A stretch of 40,666 nucleotides of DNA from CAYSND01 sp964642235 (GCA_964642235.1 CAZXOP010000005.1:1-40666); one strand, 5' to 3'; numbered from the stretch's first letter, positions 25,006 through 33,597 are shown. Notes: a model not told the origin generated them from the letters alone. A program made the numbers and translations.

Positions 25006-25446
25006 TTAGAAAGTATATTTAATTCCTAATCCGCCACCATAGTAGCTTGGAGCAAATGTGCCGCCAAAAATCCCTATACCGGGGGTATAGTCAAGTGAAA
25101 TAGCAATAGGGGCTGTAGGGATTTTATACTCAATACCAAACTCAACATTGGCCGAGACGAGGAAATACCCTGCAAAGGCAGCTCCTATTGTTGCACCTGG
25201 TCCTACATGGAAATTAAGATTATCAACGATAGGGAAGTTCCAAAGATAAAATCCTTGTACTACTACCGCATGGAAAAATCCGGGGAATGCGAGAGCAAAA
25301 TCCAATGAATTAGCTGAAGATAAATTCATTTTGTAAGTAATGGCATTGTCATAGCCAAATCTGAGTCCGATAGCTTTGTCGTAACTCTGAGCTGAAGCCC
25401 CTACTGTAATGGTAAGAGCGAGGATAAATAATAAAAATTTTTTCAT
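25006..25446 (-). CDS. Small predicted outer-membrane beta-barrel protein, unknown function
   Basis: 146 residues with a clear signal peptide (MKKFLLFILALTITVGASAQ). The rest is a series of amphipathic beta strands with glycine and aromatic residues (AIGLRFGYDNAITYKMN, HVGPGATIGAAFAGYFLVSA, FGIEYKIPTAPIAISLDYTP), ending in GGGLGIKYTF with a terminal Phe as outer-membrane proteins usually do. That suggests about eight short strands. I cannot assign a family or role. It is the last gene of the minus-strand operon, 18 bases after deoC, with no -7 element of its own visible. Its stop is four bases from the stop of the convergent prenyltransferase. Confidence 0.7.
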   Translation of the reverse strand: MKKFLLFILALTITVGASAQSYDKAIGLRFGYDNAITYKMNLSSANSLDFALAFPGFFHAVVVQGFYLWNFPIVDNLNFHVGPGATIGAAFAGYFLVSANVEFGIEYKIPTAPIAISLDYTPGIGIFGGTFAPSYYGGGLGIKYTF

Positions 25447-25464
25447 TGTGAAATAAATTGTTTG

Positions 25465-26334
25465 TTAATAGTAAGAAACTGTATTTTTTTTGAGTTCTGT
25501 CAATATGTTGTTTGCCACCCTGCTTGCCCCAAATCTAAAGAGAGAGGGGGTGAGCCACTCTTTACCGAGTATGGTGTCCACTATACCGTAATAAGAGGCG
25601 ACATCTCTTGCAGAAGCTATTCCTCCAGCCGGCTTAAAACCGATTTTTTTACCGGTTTTTTGGTGATATGCCTTAATGCATTCGCACATAACTATTGCAG
25701 CGGCAGGTGTAGCTGCCGGTTCGATTTTTCCGGTAGAGGTCTTTATAAAGTCGCAACCGGCTTCCATTGCAATGAATGAGGCAGCTGCTATCCTTTCAGG
25801 AGTCACTAACAGTCCTGTCTCTAAGATAACTTTTAGAAGGGCACTCGGTATGGTTTTCCTTATCTTTTTAATCTCATCAGAACAACTTTTGTAATCCCCG
25901 ATAAAAAACCTATTAAGAGCAATAACTATATCTATTTCAGTGGCACCCTCTTCGACTGCCATTTTACTTTCAAGGCATTTTACCTCAATAAAACTTTGAG
26001 AAGCAGGAAACCCTCCAGCAACTGCGGTAATTCCAACTCCCATTGCCGTTAAGTTATCCTTTATGGTTTTGCAAAAGTTTGGATATACACAGATAGAGGC
26101 CGGGGTGGGATAGTCAGGGAAATGATGATTAAACTCATTAACTTTATTAACCATCTTCTCTATCTGTGGGACAGTGTCCTCTGCCCTAAGTGTGGTTAAG
26201 TCTATAAATCCAAGTGATTCTGTAAGCACATTAGGGGTAAGCCAATGGCTTATATTAGACTGAATTTTGGAAAATTGCTTGTCTATCTCTTCGGATGAAG
26301 GGGTATATCGATATTTTTGAAAGTAGCTTTCCAT
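25465..26334 (-). CDS. deoC: Deoxyribose-phosphate aldolase
   Basis: A 289-residue class I aldolase that splits 2-deoxyribose 5-phosphate into glyceraldehyde 3-phosphate and acetaldehyde, the last step of deoxynucleoside salvage. FIDLTTLRAEDT and VAGGFPASQSFIEVKCLE are in the N-terminal half. EIDIVIALNRFFIGDYKSC, the Schiff-base lysine in CDFIKTSTGKIEPA and the second lysine in GKKIGFKPAGGIASARD complete the active site. It has an N-terminal extension of about 40 residues relative to the short bacterial form, as in other Bacteroidota. It starts two bases after the dtd stop in the operon. Confidence 0.93.
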   Translation of the reverse strand: MESYFQKYRYTPSSEEIDKQFSKIQSNISHWLTPNVLTESLGFIDLTTLRAEDTVPQIEKMVNKVNEFNHHFPDYPTPASICVYPNFCKTIKDNLTAMGVGITAVAGGFPASQSFIEVKCLESKMAVEEGATEIDIVIALNRFFIGDYKSCSDEIKKIRKTIPSALLKVILETGLLVTPERIAAASFIAMEAGCDFIKTSTGKIEPAATPAAAIVMCECIKAYHQKTGKKIGFKPAGGIASARDVASYYGIVDTILGKEWLTPSLFRFGASRVANNILTELKKNTVSYY

Positions 26335-26336
26335 TA

Positions 26337-26789
26337 TTATTCTCTGTTTTTCGTGTCAATAATTATAGTTACAGGTCCGTCATTAACGAGTGCAGCACTC
26401 ATTTCTGCCCCAAATATACCACATTGGACGCTTTTCCCCAAACAATTTGTTATATTTTTTTTAAATTTTTCATATAGAGGGATAGAAATATCCGGGTGTG
26501 CTGCTTTTATATAAGATGGGCGATTCCCTTTTTTAGTAGAAGCCATTAAGGTAAACTGGCTGACAATTAATATCTCCCCATCAATATCTTTTACTGATAG
26601 GTTCATCACCCCCTCCGCATCATCAAAAATTCTTAAGTTTATAATCTTATTGGAGAGCCACTCTATATCCTCATCACTATCATTCTCTTGGAACCCAACC
26701 AAAATCATCACCCCTTTTCCGATAGCTCCGATTATTTCCGAATTTACAGTAACTGAGGCTTCGGTTACCCTTTGAATAACTACTCTCAT
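26337..26789 (-). CDS. dtd: D-aminoacyl-tRNA deacylase
   Basis: A 150-residue enzyme that removes D-amino acids (and glycine from tRNA-Ala) from mischarged tRNA. It begins MRVVIQRVTEASVTVNSEII as Dtd proteins do. It carries the two active-site segments SQFTLMASTKKGNRPSY and AALVNDGPVTIIID, the latter with the Gly-cisPro pair that rejects L-amino acids. Length is normal. It sits between the radical SAM gene (one-base gap) and deoC (two-base gap), so the genes are certainly co-transcribed although not functionally linked in an obvious way. Confidence 0.95.
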   Translation of the reverse strand: MRVVIQRVTEASVTVNSEIIGAIGKGVMILVGFQENDSDEDIEWLSNKIINLRIFDDAEGVMNLSVKDIDGEILIVSQFTLMASTKKGNRPSYIKAAHPDISIPLYEKFKKNITNCLGKSVQCGIFGAEMSAALVNDGPVTIIIDTKNRE

Positions 26790-26790
26790 A

Positions 26791-27567
26791 CTACCCCCTT
26801 ATTTGAACTTTTATCCCTGAAGCAGTGAGTGGTTCTGAGATTTTCTCCATCTCCTCGATGGAAACCTTGGTAAGTCCTGCTTGAGGTGTATCCCTATCAA
26901 TGGTATAGAGCATAACTTCGCGAGGTGATATCTCCAGCACCATCTTAATCCACCCCTCCACTAAAGAGGGATCTGTACTATCTATCTTGCGTCCGTTAAC
27001 CTCCCCTCGCAGAAACATCGTTTGAAGGATAAAATCCCCTTTGAAATAAGATAGATCCTTTTTAATCTGTGCAACAGAGTATTCCCCTTGTGGATTATCA
27101 AGGAACCTTGCGAACTCTTCATCTGAACTGTCAAGCTTCAAGATAGGGTTGTCTATCTTCATAAGGGCATCCCTAATCGCTTTAACCCCTATTTTAGTGG
27201 CATTTGAAAGGACAGAGACTTTTGCGTTAGGGGCATATTTTTTTCTTAATGAGAGAGTAAAATCAATAATTTCAGGAAAATCGGGGTGGAGAGTAGGCTC
27301 TCCGTTCCCTGAAAAAGTTATCGAGTCGAGGGGAGTTCCCGCTTCATGGAGCTCTTTAAGTTTCCACTCTAAAGCATTGAACACATCGATTTTAGAGGGC
27401 AATACCCTCTCTTTTTTCCCCTCTCTATTCCATCCACACTCGCAGTAAATGCAATCAAAGTTGCAGACTTTCCCCTCCCGAGGCAATAAATTTACCCCAA
27501 GGGATGAACCTAATCTCCTGCTGTGGATAGGTCCGAAGACAATATCTTCCCAAAGTTTTGTTGACAT
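26791..27567 (-). CDS. Radical SAM protein, TYW1-like (COG0731 type)
   Basis: 258 residues. It opens with WEDIVFGPIHSRRLGSSLG, followed by the iron-sulfur motif CNFDCIYCECG (C-x3-C-x2-C) of radical SAM enzymes. SFSGNGEPTLHPDFPEII and VLSNATKI provide the SAM-binding and glycine-rich parts of the TIM barrel. The overall layout matches the group annotated as wyosine-synthase-like. Bacteria do not make wyosine, and the substrate of this group is not known. Single-base gaps on both sides (amidohydrolase upstream, dtd downstream) place it in the operon. The extra cysteine of CEC is close to the cluster motif. Confidence 0.85.
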   Translation of the reverse strand: MSTKLWEDIVFGPIHSRRLGSSLGVNLLPREGKVCNFDCIYCECGWNREGKKERVLPSKIDVFNALEWKLKELHEAGTPLDSITFSGNGEPTLHPDFPEIIDFTLSLRKKYAPNAKVSVLSNATKIGVKAIRDALMKIDNPILKLDSSDEEFARFLDNPQGEYSVAQIKKDLSYFKGDFILQTMFLRGEVNGRKIDSTDPSLVEGWIKMVLEISPREVMLYTIDRDTPQAGLTKVSIEEMEKISEPLTASGIKVQIRG

Positions 27568-27568
27568 A

Positions 27569-28756
27569 TTATATAATTCTTTTTGAACTACTTTCAGGTG
27601 TCAGATGAAAGGTGTTCCAATCAATATTATCTATAAGTACCACCCCAGGATTCTTCCCTTTTTCAAAAGAGCCGAGTCTTTGCTCTTGTCCGAGTGCCTC
27701 AGCTCCCCCCATACAAACCCAAGAAAGAATCTCATTAAGTGAAAGTTCGGGGAAATTTTTCTCAATACATTTAATCTCTTCCACCATAGAGAGGATACTA
27801 TTCGAGGAGAGACTATCGGTTCCCAATGCTATTCTCGCCCCTTTCTTACGAAGTAGATTAATCGGAGGGAGCATTTCATGGATAAAGAGATTCGAGAGGG
27901 GGCAGAGAACCCAGAAACAGTTCTTTAGCATCCCCAATGCTGCCTCAATACTCTCCTCTGTGGTAACTGTATTGTGTATCAATAAAATATTCTCTTCAAA
28001 TGGGGGTTTGTGGCTCTTTTGGAGAGCATCAAGGAAATGAAAAATGGCAGGACGACCGGTGACAGGTGGTGTATGGAGTCCCCTTCCCTTATAATTTTCA
28101 GCCAATGCTCCGCATCCACTAATAAGGAGTTCTTCCTCTTCGGAGGACTCCTGGTTGTGATAAGAGAGAAAACCCTCTTTCAACGCCTCGCGACATGATA
28201 GTTCAAGAAGCTTTGGACTCATTGTGTAGGGAGAGTGCGGGGTGGGTGCAGCATCAAGTCCCCATGCGAGTGCCTCAGAGTGTAACCTCCTTACCCCATC
28301 CATAACAGCTTCAGCATCATTTGGTTCGGATCCGAAAACTTCAAGGAAGGTTCTGGTATAGAGAGGGGAGTGGGCTTTGGTCTCAAAACTCTCATTGGAG
28401 TTGGAGATATCTCCCATTGCACTAACCCCCTCAGAGTAGAGTCTTTCCATCTCAGATCCTATTAATTCTACTCTCCTCTCGCGTGGAGCAGACTCCCTAA
28501 GAGAATTAATCTGATTTATAAAGCCGGACATCCCTGTCCCACGCATGAATTTATCTTTTAAGTGTGAAAGTTCTATATGGCAATGGGCGTTTGTAAAACC
28601 CGGGATTAGAATTCCATTATAAAACTCAGTTGATTCTATCTCTCTATCAAGTTCACCAATAGAGATTATGGTGCCATCATCTGTTAGCTCCACATACCCG
28701 TTTTTTATGGGTTTATCTGTTATGGGGAAGAGATAATTTGCTGCAATCCTTCTCAT
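27569..28756 (-). CDS. Amidohydrolase-superfamily deaminase (SsnA/aminofutalosine deaminase-like)
   Basis: A 395-residue metal-dependent hydrolase of the COG0402 type. Likely metal ligands are NAHCHIELSH (HxH), a histidine in LSYHNQESSEEEELL, another in LLIHNTVTTEE, and the aspartate of IALGTDSLSSNSILSM. The start MRRIAANYLFPITDKPIKNG and the last section (about residues 345-385) form the small beta-sandwich. Substrates in this group include guanine, adenosine derivatives and aminodeoxyfutalosine. A MqnP-like prenyltransferase lies close by, so aminodeoxyfutalosine is an attractive guess but cannot be shown from sequence alone. It overlaps the upstream DUF4296 gene by four bases (ATGA). Confidence 0.8.
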   Translation of the reverse strand: MRRIAANYLFPITDKPIKNGYVELTDDGTIISIGELDREIESTEFYNGILIPGFTNAHCHIELSHLKDKFMRGTGMSGFINQINSLRESAPRERRVELIGSEMERLYSEGVSAMGDISNSNESFETKAHSPLYTRTFLEVFGSEPNDAEAVMDGVRRLHSEALAWGLDAAPTPHSPYTMSPKLLELSCREALKEGFLSYHNQESSEEEELLISGCGALAENYKGRGLHTPPVTGRPAIFHFLDALQKSHKPPFEENILLIHNTVTTEESIEAALGMLKNCFWVLCPLSNLFIHEMLPPINLLRKKGARIALGTDSLSSNSILSMVEEIKCIEKNFPELSLNEILSWVCMGGAEALGQEQRLGSFEKGKNPGVVLIDNIDWNTFHLTPESSSKRII

Positions 28757-29412
28757 TCTCTACTATCTTTTTTTAACTCTAAATTAGGTTTCAAATTAGG
28801 TGCTTCCAGTTTTTTTATCCCCTCTTTTTTAGGTATTTGGAGTTTACTCTTGGAAAATATGTAATTTTCCGAAGGAGAAGAGAGGTTATCATATAGCATA
28901 ATGTTAGAGTTACGCCATTTTTTTTCTATGGTATCTTTTAACGGTGAGTTTGAAAGGGTAGAGTCAGGTATAAAGAGAATTGTCCTTACGGCTCTAAAAT
29001 AGTCATTTCCGGTAAGGGTATCAGAAGCAAGTCGTTCGAGTGAGTCGAGAATACCCCATTTTCGGTTCTTTTCATATTCATTTTTTATAATAATATCGAG
29101 GAGATCTCTCCTTTCCTTAAGCATCTTCTGGGTTTTAGTGTAAATTTTCACATAACGATCGGGATGATGAAGGTAGTATGAGACTGTTTTATTATAATCA
29201 GCAGTGGTATATCCATACTTATTTAGAATCGGCTCATATATTAACAGTGAGTCAGTTGAGGGGCGAAGATCTGAACCATTTATACACCCATCGTGAAAAT
29301 AGAAATCGTAAAGTATTTTGGCAAAGGTGTTTTTAGGTATTACTCTCTCCTTCGTACATGAAAACAACAAAGGAATAAAAAGTATAAATATGTATATGGT
29401 TCTTTTCATCAT
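28753..29412 (-). CDS. DUF4296 family lipoprotein
   Basis: A 219-residue predicted lipoprotein: MMKRTIYIFILFIPLLFSC with lipobox LFSC (Cys19, or Cys18 if the second Met starts). KNTFAKILYDFYFHDGC, YGYTTADYNKTVSYYLHHPD and the helical region after it are typical of DUF4296. The last 40 residues are charged and repetitive (KKEGIKKLEAPNLKPNLELKKD), probably disordered. Function is unknown. It is first in the six-gene minus-strand operon. A -7 element TAACTTTG lies at 29436-29429, and the stop overlaps the amidohydrolase start as ATGA. Confidence 0.75.
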   Translation of the reverse strand: MMKRTIYIFILFIPLLFSCTKERVIPKNTFAKILYDFYFHDGCINGSDLRPSTDSLLIYEPILNKYGYTTADYNKTVSYYLHHPDRYVKIYTKTQKMLKERRDLLDIIIKNEYEKNRKWGILDSLERLASDTLTGNDYFRAVRTILFIPDSTLSNSPLKDTIEKKWRNSNIMLYDNLSSPSENYIFSKSKLQIPKKEGIKKLEAPNLKPNLELKKDSRE

Positions 29413-29428
29413 CTTAAATAACTCTCTG

Positions 29429-29436
29429 CAAAGTTA
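29429..29436 (-). promoter_or_regulatory. -7 element for the DUF4296-to-barrel operon
   Basis: TAACTTTG on the minus strand matches TAnnTTTG and lies 16 bases upstream of the ATG at 29412. It probably drives all six genes down to 25006. Confidence 0.5.
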
Positions 29437-29447
29437 ATTTTTATTAT

Positions 29448-29455
29448 TATTTTTG
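29448..29455 (+). promoter_or_regulatory. -7 element for the polysaccharide deacetylase-purD unit
   Basis: TATTTTTG matches TAnnTTTG and lies 19 bases before the ATG at 29475. It is separated from the opposing -7 element by 11 bases. Confidence 0.5.
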
Positions 29456-29474
29456 CCAATCAATCGCACATAAA

Positions 29475-30089
29475 ATGTTATTTAACCCTCCCAAACTCAT
29501 CCAAAGACTCTACCCGTCTATGATTTGGAGCTTTCCTCAGGAAAAAGAGTCACTCTTTCTGACTTTTGATGATGGTCCGCGTCCTGAAGTTACTCCGTGG
29601 GTTTTAGACAAACTTGACGAATATGATGCCAAAGCCACCTTTTTCTGTATTGGAAAAAATGTGGAGCTCTTCCCTGAGCTATATCAAGAGATATTAAAGA
29701 GAGGACACTCAGTGGGGAATCACTCATATAGTCATGTTAAAGGGTGGGGTATGGAGCATGAGACTTATATAAGAGATATAGATATAGCAACCGAACTTAT
29801 TGATAGTAATCTTTTTAGGCCCCCTTATGCAAGAATTACACGCACCCAAGCCGCCACTTTAAGTGAAAAATATCATACGATTATGTGGAGCGTTTTAAGT
29901 CGAGACTATAATCGCTCCCTCTCCGGAAAACAGTGTGCGGCAAACGTTATTCCTCATATTGCCCCTGGGGCTATAATTGTTTTTCACGATTCGATAAAAT
30001 GTGCGGAAAATCTTTGGTACGCACTCCCATTGGTGCTTGATGAGATAAGTAAAAGAAATTTGAAATGTAAACCTATTTTTATATGCTGA
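29475..30089 (+). CDS. Polysaccharide deacetylase (NodB-type, carbohydrate esterase 4)
   Basis: 204 residues with a NodB fold. The catalytic and metal aspartates are in FLTFDDGPRPEVTPW (D32, D33) and the metal histidines in H83-x3-H87 (GNHSYSHVKG). FRPPYARIT takes the place of the usual RPPYG motif. FHDSIKCAEN holds the last conserved histidine. It probably removes acetyl groups from a cell-wall or capsule sugar. There is no signal peptide or membrane segment, so it may be cytoplasmic or exported by another route, as in relatives of this short type. Its end overlaps purD by seven bases, which suggests translational coupling. Confidence 0.85.
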   Translation: MLFNPPKLIQRLYPSMIWSFPQEKESLFLTFDDGPRPEVTPWVLDKLDEYDAKATFFCIGKNVELFPELYQEILKRGHSVGNHSYSHVKGWGMEHETYIRDIDIATELIDSNLFRPPYARITRTQAATLSEKYHTIMWSVLSRDYNRSLSGKQCAANVIPHIAPGAIIVFHDSIKCAENLWYALPLVLDEISKRNLKCKPIFIC

Positions 30090-31366
30090 ATGTTTTAGTA
30101 TTAGGCTCCGGTGGGAGAGAGCATGCATTAGCTTGGAAAATTTCACAGAGTGAAATGCTTGGGAAACTATATTGTCTCCCTGGAAATCCCGGTACTTCCA
30201 CTTTTGCTACAAATATTGAGGGTTCCCTTTCTGACTTTGAGGGTATTAAAGATAATGTAGATAAATACAATATCGGTTTAGTGGTAATCGGTCCTGAAGA
30301 CCCTTTGGTCAATGGGATAGTGGATAGTTTTGAAAAAGACCCATGCTTTTCTGATCTTTTAGTGATAGGTCCTTCACAAAGGGGGGCAATGATTGAGGGG
30401 AGCAAAGATTTTGCAAAGGAGTTTATGCTTCGCAATGCAATCCCTACTGCCCGATATAAAACATTTACCGCCGATACCCTTAATGAGGCTTTTTCTTTTT
30501 TGGAAACATTAAAACCCCCTTATGTCCTTAAAGCTGATGGGCTTGCTGCGGGAAAAGGGGTGCTTATTCTAAATGACCTCTCCCAGGCTCATGCCGAACT
30601 CAAAGAGATATTCTCAGGAAAATTTGGTGTGGCAGGTTCTAAGGTGGTAATAGAGGAGTTTCTGGATGGGATCGAATTGTCGGTATTTGTACTCACCGAT
30701 GGGGTTAATTATATTACTCTTCCGGAGGCAAAAGATTACAAACGGGCAAAAGATGGGGACAAAGGACTTAATACCGGTGGAATGGGTGCAGTCTCCCCGG
30801 TCCCTTTTGCAGATTCGCTCTTTATGAAGAGGGTGGAGGAGAGGATTATTAAACCTACCGTTCAAGGGTTAAGAGATGAGAAGATAAAATATAAAGGTTT
30901 TATTTTTATAGGGTTAATGAACTGTGCAGGAGACCCTTATGTAATAGAGTATAATGTTAGGATGGGTGACCCTGAGACGGAAGCTGTTATGCCGAGGATA
31001 GAGAGTGATCTCCTTTCCCATTTACTGGCTGCTGCACGTGGAAAATTATCCTCAGAAAAAATTGTTATTTCTAAAAAAAACGCAGTCACAGTTATTGCTA
31101 CCTCAGGTGGTTATCCCGAATCTTATGTTTCAGGTTATCCTATTAAGGGACTAGATACGCTTAAAGATGTGATGCTATTCCACTCCGGAACTAAGTTGGC
31201 TGAGGGAGAAACTGTTACTAAAGGGGGGCGTGTTTTGGCGGTCACAGCATTGGAAGGCTCCCTATTAGCTGCAAGAGAGAAAGTTTACAGCGAAATATCA
31301 AAGATAGATTTTACCGATATAGCATATAGAAGAGATATTGGTCTCGATATCTTAAATTTGGAATAA
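30083..31366 (+). CDS. purD: Phosphoribosylamine-glycine ligase (GARS)
   Basis: A 427-residue ATP-grasp ligase for the second step of purine synthesis. LVLGSGGREHALAWKISQSE begins the N-domain. The ATP-grasp part shows VLKADGLAAGKGVLILND, VIEEFLDGIELSVFVLTDG, DKGLNTGGMGAVSP and YVIEYNVRMGDPETEAVMPRI. The C-domain is complete. It overlaps the upstream deacetylase by seven bases and is followed two bases later by a membrane protein gene of unknown role. The other purine gene here, purM, is 4.4 kb further on. Confidence 0.97.
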   Translation: MLNVLVLGSGGREHALAWKISQSEMLGKLYCLPGNPGTSTFATNIEGSLSDFEGIKDNVDKYNIGLVVIGPEDPLVNGIVDSFEKDPCFSDLLVIGPSQRGAMIEGSKDFAKEFMLRNAIPTARYKTFTADTLNEAFSFLETLKPPYVLKADGLAAGKGVLILNDLSQAHAELKEIFSGKFGVAGSKVVIEEFLDGIELSVFVLTDGVNYITLPEAKDYKRAKDGDKGLNTGGMGAVSPVPFADSLFMKRVEERIIKPTVQGLRDEKIKYKGFIFIGLMNCAGDPYVIEYNVRMGDPETEAVMPRIESDLLSHLLAAARGKLSSEKIVISKKNAVTVIATSGGYPESYVSGYPIKGLDTLKDVMLFHSGTKLAEGETVTKGGRVLAVTALEGSLLAAREKVYSEISKIDFTDIAYRRDIGLDILNLE

Positions 31367-31367
31367 T

Positions 31368-32309
31368 ATGGGATTAGTAACTAACTCGGAAGGATTAAAT
31401 AAGTGGCTCCCTAAAGCCATAAATATAGTGAGTCTATTACTAATAATCTCACTCTTTTTTATAGATGATTTGAAATGGGATTATCTGAGAGTTATCCCCT
31501 CTATCTTATTAATTATTTTAACTTTCGTCTCCCTTTACTATATTTCCAATATCTGGTTTGAGGCTATTCTGAAGCCAAAATATATCCCGATGTTATATTT
31601 GCTTTTGGTCTTATCAAATCCATACTCTATTCTTTTTGTAAAATTCCATATTGTAGCTTTAATAATAGTCTGGGCGATATTTTTTAATATAAAATATTTA
31701 GTCGAGGAGCAGAATAAAATCTCCTCACTCTTTATTGCTGTTCTTCTCCTCGCATCTGCATCCCTTATTATTCCACAAATTTTCTGGCTTATACTATTGC
31801 TCTTTATAAATGATGTTTGGAGTGTCAGAATAGGGATGTTTCGTTATTTGGCCACCTCTATAGGAGCCTTAATAACCCCTGCTTTATATTATATTCCTAT
31901 TAAATTGTTGATACTTAAGGAGGTACCAAGTACCATATTGACTGATTTTACCGATGCTATTTTCACCTTCTCTTTACCCAAGTTTACCGGTTTTACTTAC
32001 CTCTTCCTTCTCCTTATAGTAGGGGTTCTGGTACTGCTCTCCATTACTACCATTTTAAAAGAATCAAAGTATCTTAAATATGCCCACTCAATAGGGTTTA
32101 GAAGAGTTGCTATGTATGGGGTTGTATTTATCTCTTTTTATTTTCTTTATAATTTCCATACAACTCTTTTTCAGATCTTAATATATGTTCCTCTCTCCAT
32201 TCTCTTCATTTACTACTTTAGTCATTATAAAAACAAACCGATAACAAAAACTCTTTTACTGCTTCTGTTATCGGCTATAATCCTACTAAGGGTAGATTTT
32301 TTTATTTAA
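31368..32309 (+). CDS. Multi-pass membrane protein of unknown function
   Basis: 313 residues with about nine to ten hydrophobic helices spread across the whole length (VSLLLIISLFFI, VIPSILLIILTFVSL, IPMLYLLLVLSNPYSILF and so on). The charged loops are short. The topology is like that of DUF6427-type proteins of Bacteroidota, but I cannot confirm membership. No catalytic motif is visible. It starts two bases after purD and its final seven to eight bases overlap the end of the convergent aminotransferase gene. Confidence 0.65.
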   Translation: MGLVTNSEGLNKWLPKAINIVSLLLIISLFFIDDLKWDYLRVIPSILLIILTFVSLYYISNIWFEAILKPKYIPMLYLLLVLSNPYSILFVKFHIVALIIVWAIFFNIKYLVEEQNKISSLFIAVLLLASASLIIPQIFWLILLLFINDVWSVRIGMFRYLATSIGALITPALYYIPIKLLILKEVPSTILTDFTDAIFTFSLPKFTGFTYLFLLLIVGVLVLLSITTILKESKYLKYAHSIGFRRVAMYGVVFISFYFLYNFHTTLFQILIYVPLSILFIYYFSHYKNKPITKTLLLLLLSAIILLRVDFFI

Positions 32310-33504
32310 TAGTTCTCCCGGGGTACTGCTTTAATGCCACTTCAAGACATTTCATAGCAGCAACCAGATCCTCTTCTTTTAGAACGTAAGCAATACGAAC
32401 CTCTTTGGTTCCTTTACCCGGAGTGGCATAGAAACCTGCTGCCGGTGCGACCATTACGGTTTGATTATTGTATGAGAACTCTTCAAGTAACCACTGTGCA
32501 AATTTATCGCTGTCGTCCACAGGGAGTTCTACCACTGCATAGAATGCTCCATAAGGCATAGGGCATTTTACCCCTTCCATCTTATTTATCAAAGAGATCA
32601 TTACATCTCTTCTATGCATATACTCATCTCTTACCATCTTGAAATAAGAGGCAGGTGTATCGAGTGCACCCTCTGCTGCTATCTGTCCATAAGCAGGAGA
32701 GCAGAGACGAGCCTGTGCAAATCGTAAAACTGCATTCATTACTTTTTTGTTTTTAGAGACAATAGCTCCGATTCTCACACCGCAGAGAGAGTATCTCTTG
32801 GAAACAGAGTCCACAAGAATAACATTCTCCTCAAGTCCCTTGAGCATCATACAGGAGAAGTGTGGCTCATCTGTATAGCAGAATTCACGATAAACTTCAT
32901 CTGAATAGATATATAATCCATGTTTTTTAGCAATCTCGCCAAGTTTTATAATTGACTCTTTGGGATAGAGAACTCCAGTTGGATTACCGGGGTTGCATAG
33001 AATTATCCCTTTTGTTTTCGGGGTTATCCTCTTTTCAAACTCCTCGATGGGGGGGAGGGCAAAGCCATCATCAATAGAGGTGGTAATGGGAACGAGTTTT
33101 ACATCGTTCATAAGGGCAAAGGAGTTGTAATTGGTGTAAAAAGGTTCCATTACGATTACCTCATCTTCCGGATTACATGTGACAGCAAGAGCTATTTGAA
33201 GAGCTTCGCTTCCTCCTGTGGTGATGTTAATCTCATTATAATCAACATCTATTCCGAGATTTTGGTAATACTTTGCAAGACCTTTTCTAAAGGATTCTAC
33301 TCCTGCAGAGTGAGGGTATTCAACTAATTTCAATTTGTTCTCTTTTACTGCATCAAGAGCTTCATTGGGAGATACAATATCGGGCTGTCCGATATTTAGA
33401 TGAAAAACTTTAACTCCTCTCTTTTTAGCAGCATCTGCAAAAGGAACAAGTTTTCTAATAGGGGAGGCGGGCATTGAGTCACCCTTCTTCGAAATAGTTA
33501 ACAT
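32302..33504 (-). CDS. PLP-dependent class I/II aminotransferase
   Basis: A 400-residue fold-type I aminotransferase. HLNIGQPDIVSPNEALDAV is the N-terminal substrate-binding segment, TTGGSEALQIAL binds PLP phosphate, CNPGNPTGVLYPKE contains the conserved Asn, and VDSVSKRYSLCGVRIGAIVS contains the Schiff-base lysine. RIAYVLKEEDL near the end provides the carboxylate-binding arginine. It belongs to the aspartate/alanine aminotransferase group, but the amino donor cannot be told from sequence. It is monocistronic and divergent from glnN, with a TAACTTTG -7 at 33553-33546. A link to nitrogen metabolism through the adjacent glutamine synthetase is plausible. Confidence 0.92.
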   Translation of the reverse strand: MLTISKKGDSMPASPIRKLVPFADAAKKRGVKVFHLNIGQPDIVSPNEALDAVKENKLKLVEYPHSAGVESFRKGLAKYYQNLGIDVDYNEINITTGGSEALQIALAVTCNPEDEVIVMEPFYTNYNSFALMNDVKLVPITTSIDDGFALPPIEEFEKRITPKTKGIILCNPGNPTGVLYPKESIIKLGEIAKKHGLYIYSDEVYREFCYTDEPHFSCMMLKGLEENVILVDSVSKRYSLCGVRIGAIVSKNKKVMNAVLRFAQARLCSPAYGQIAAEGALDTPASYFKMVRDEYMHRRDVMISLINKMEGVKCPMPYGAFYAVVELPVDDSDKFAQWLLEEFSYNNQTVMVAPAAGFYATPGKGTKEVRIAYVLKEEDLVAAMKCLEVALKQYPGRTIK

Positions 33505-33545
33505 AAATTAAAGATTGTATTAATGGTTATTCTTTATATATTCTA

Positions 33546-33553
33546 CAAAGTTA
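33546..33553 (-). promoter_or_regulatory. -7 element for the aminotransferase gene
   Basis: TAACTTTG on the minus strand matches TAnnTTTG and lies 41 bases upstream of the ATG at 33504. Confidence 0.45.
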
Positions 33554-33589
33554 TTACTTTAATTTTATTTACATAAAAGAAAAATAAAC

Positions 33590-33597
33590 TAAATTTG
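33590..33597 (+). promoter_or_regulatory. -7 element for glnN
   Basis: TAAATTTG matches TAnnTTTG and lies 23 bases before the glnN ATG at 33621. The 116-base aminotransferase-glnN spacer is otherwise A/T rich, and I see no clear operator in it. Confidence 0.5.
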
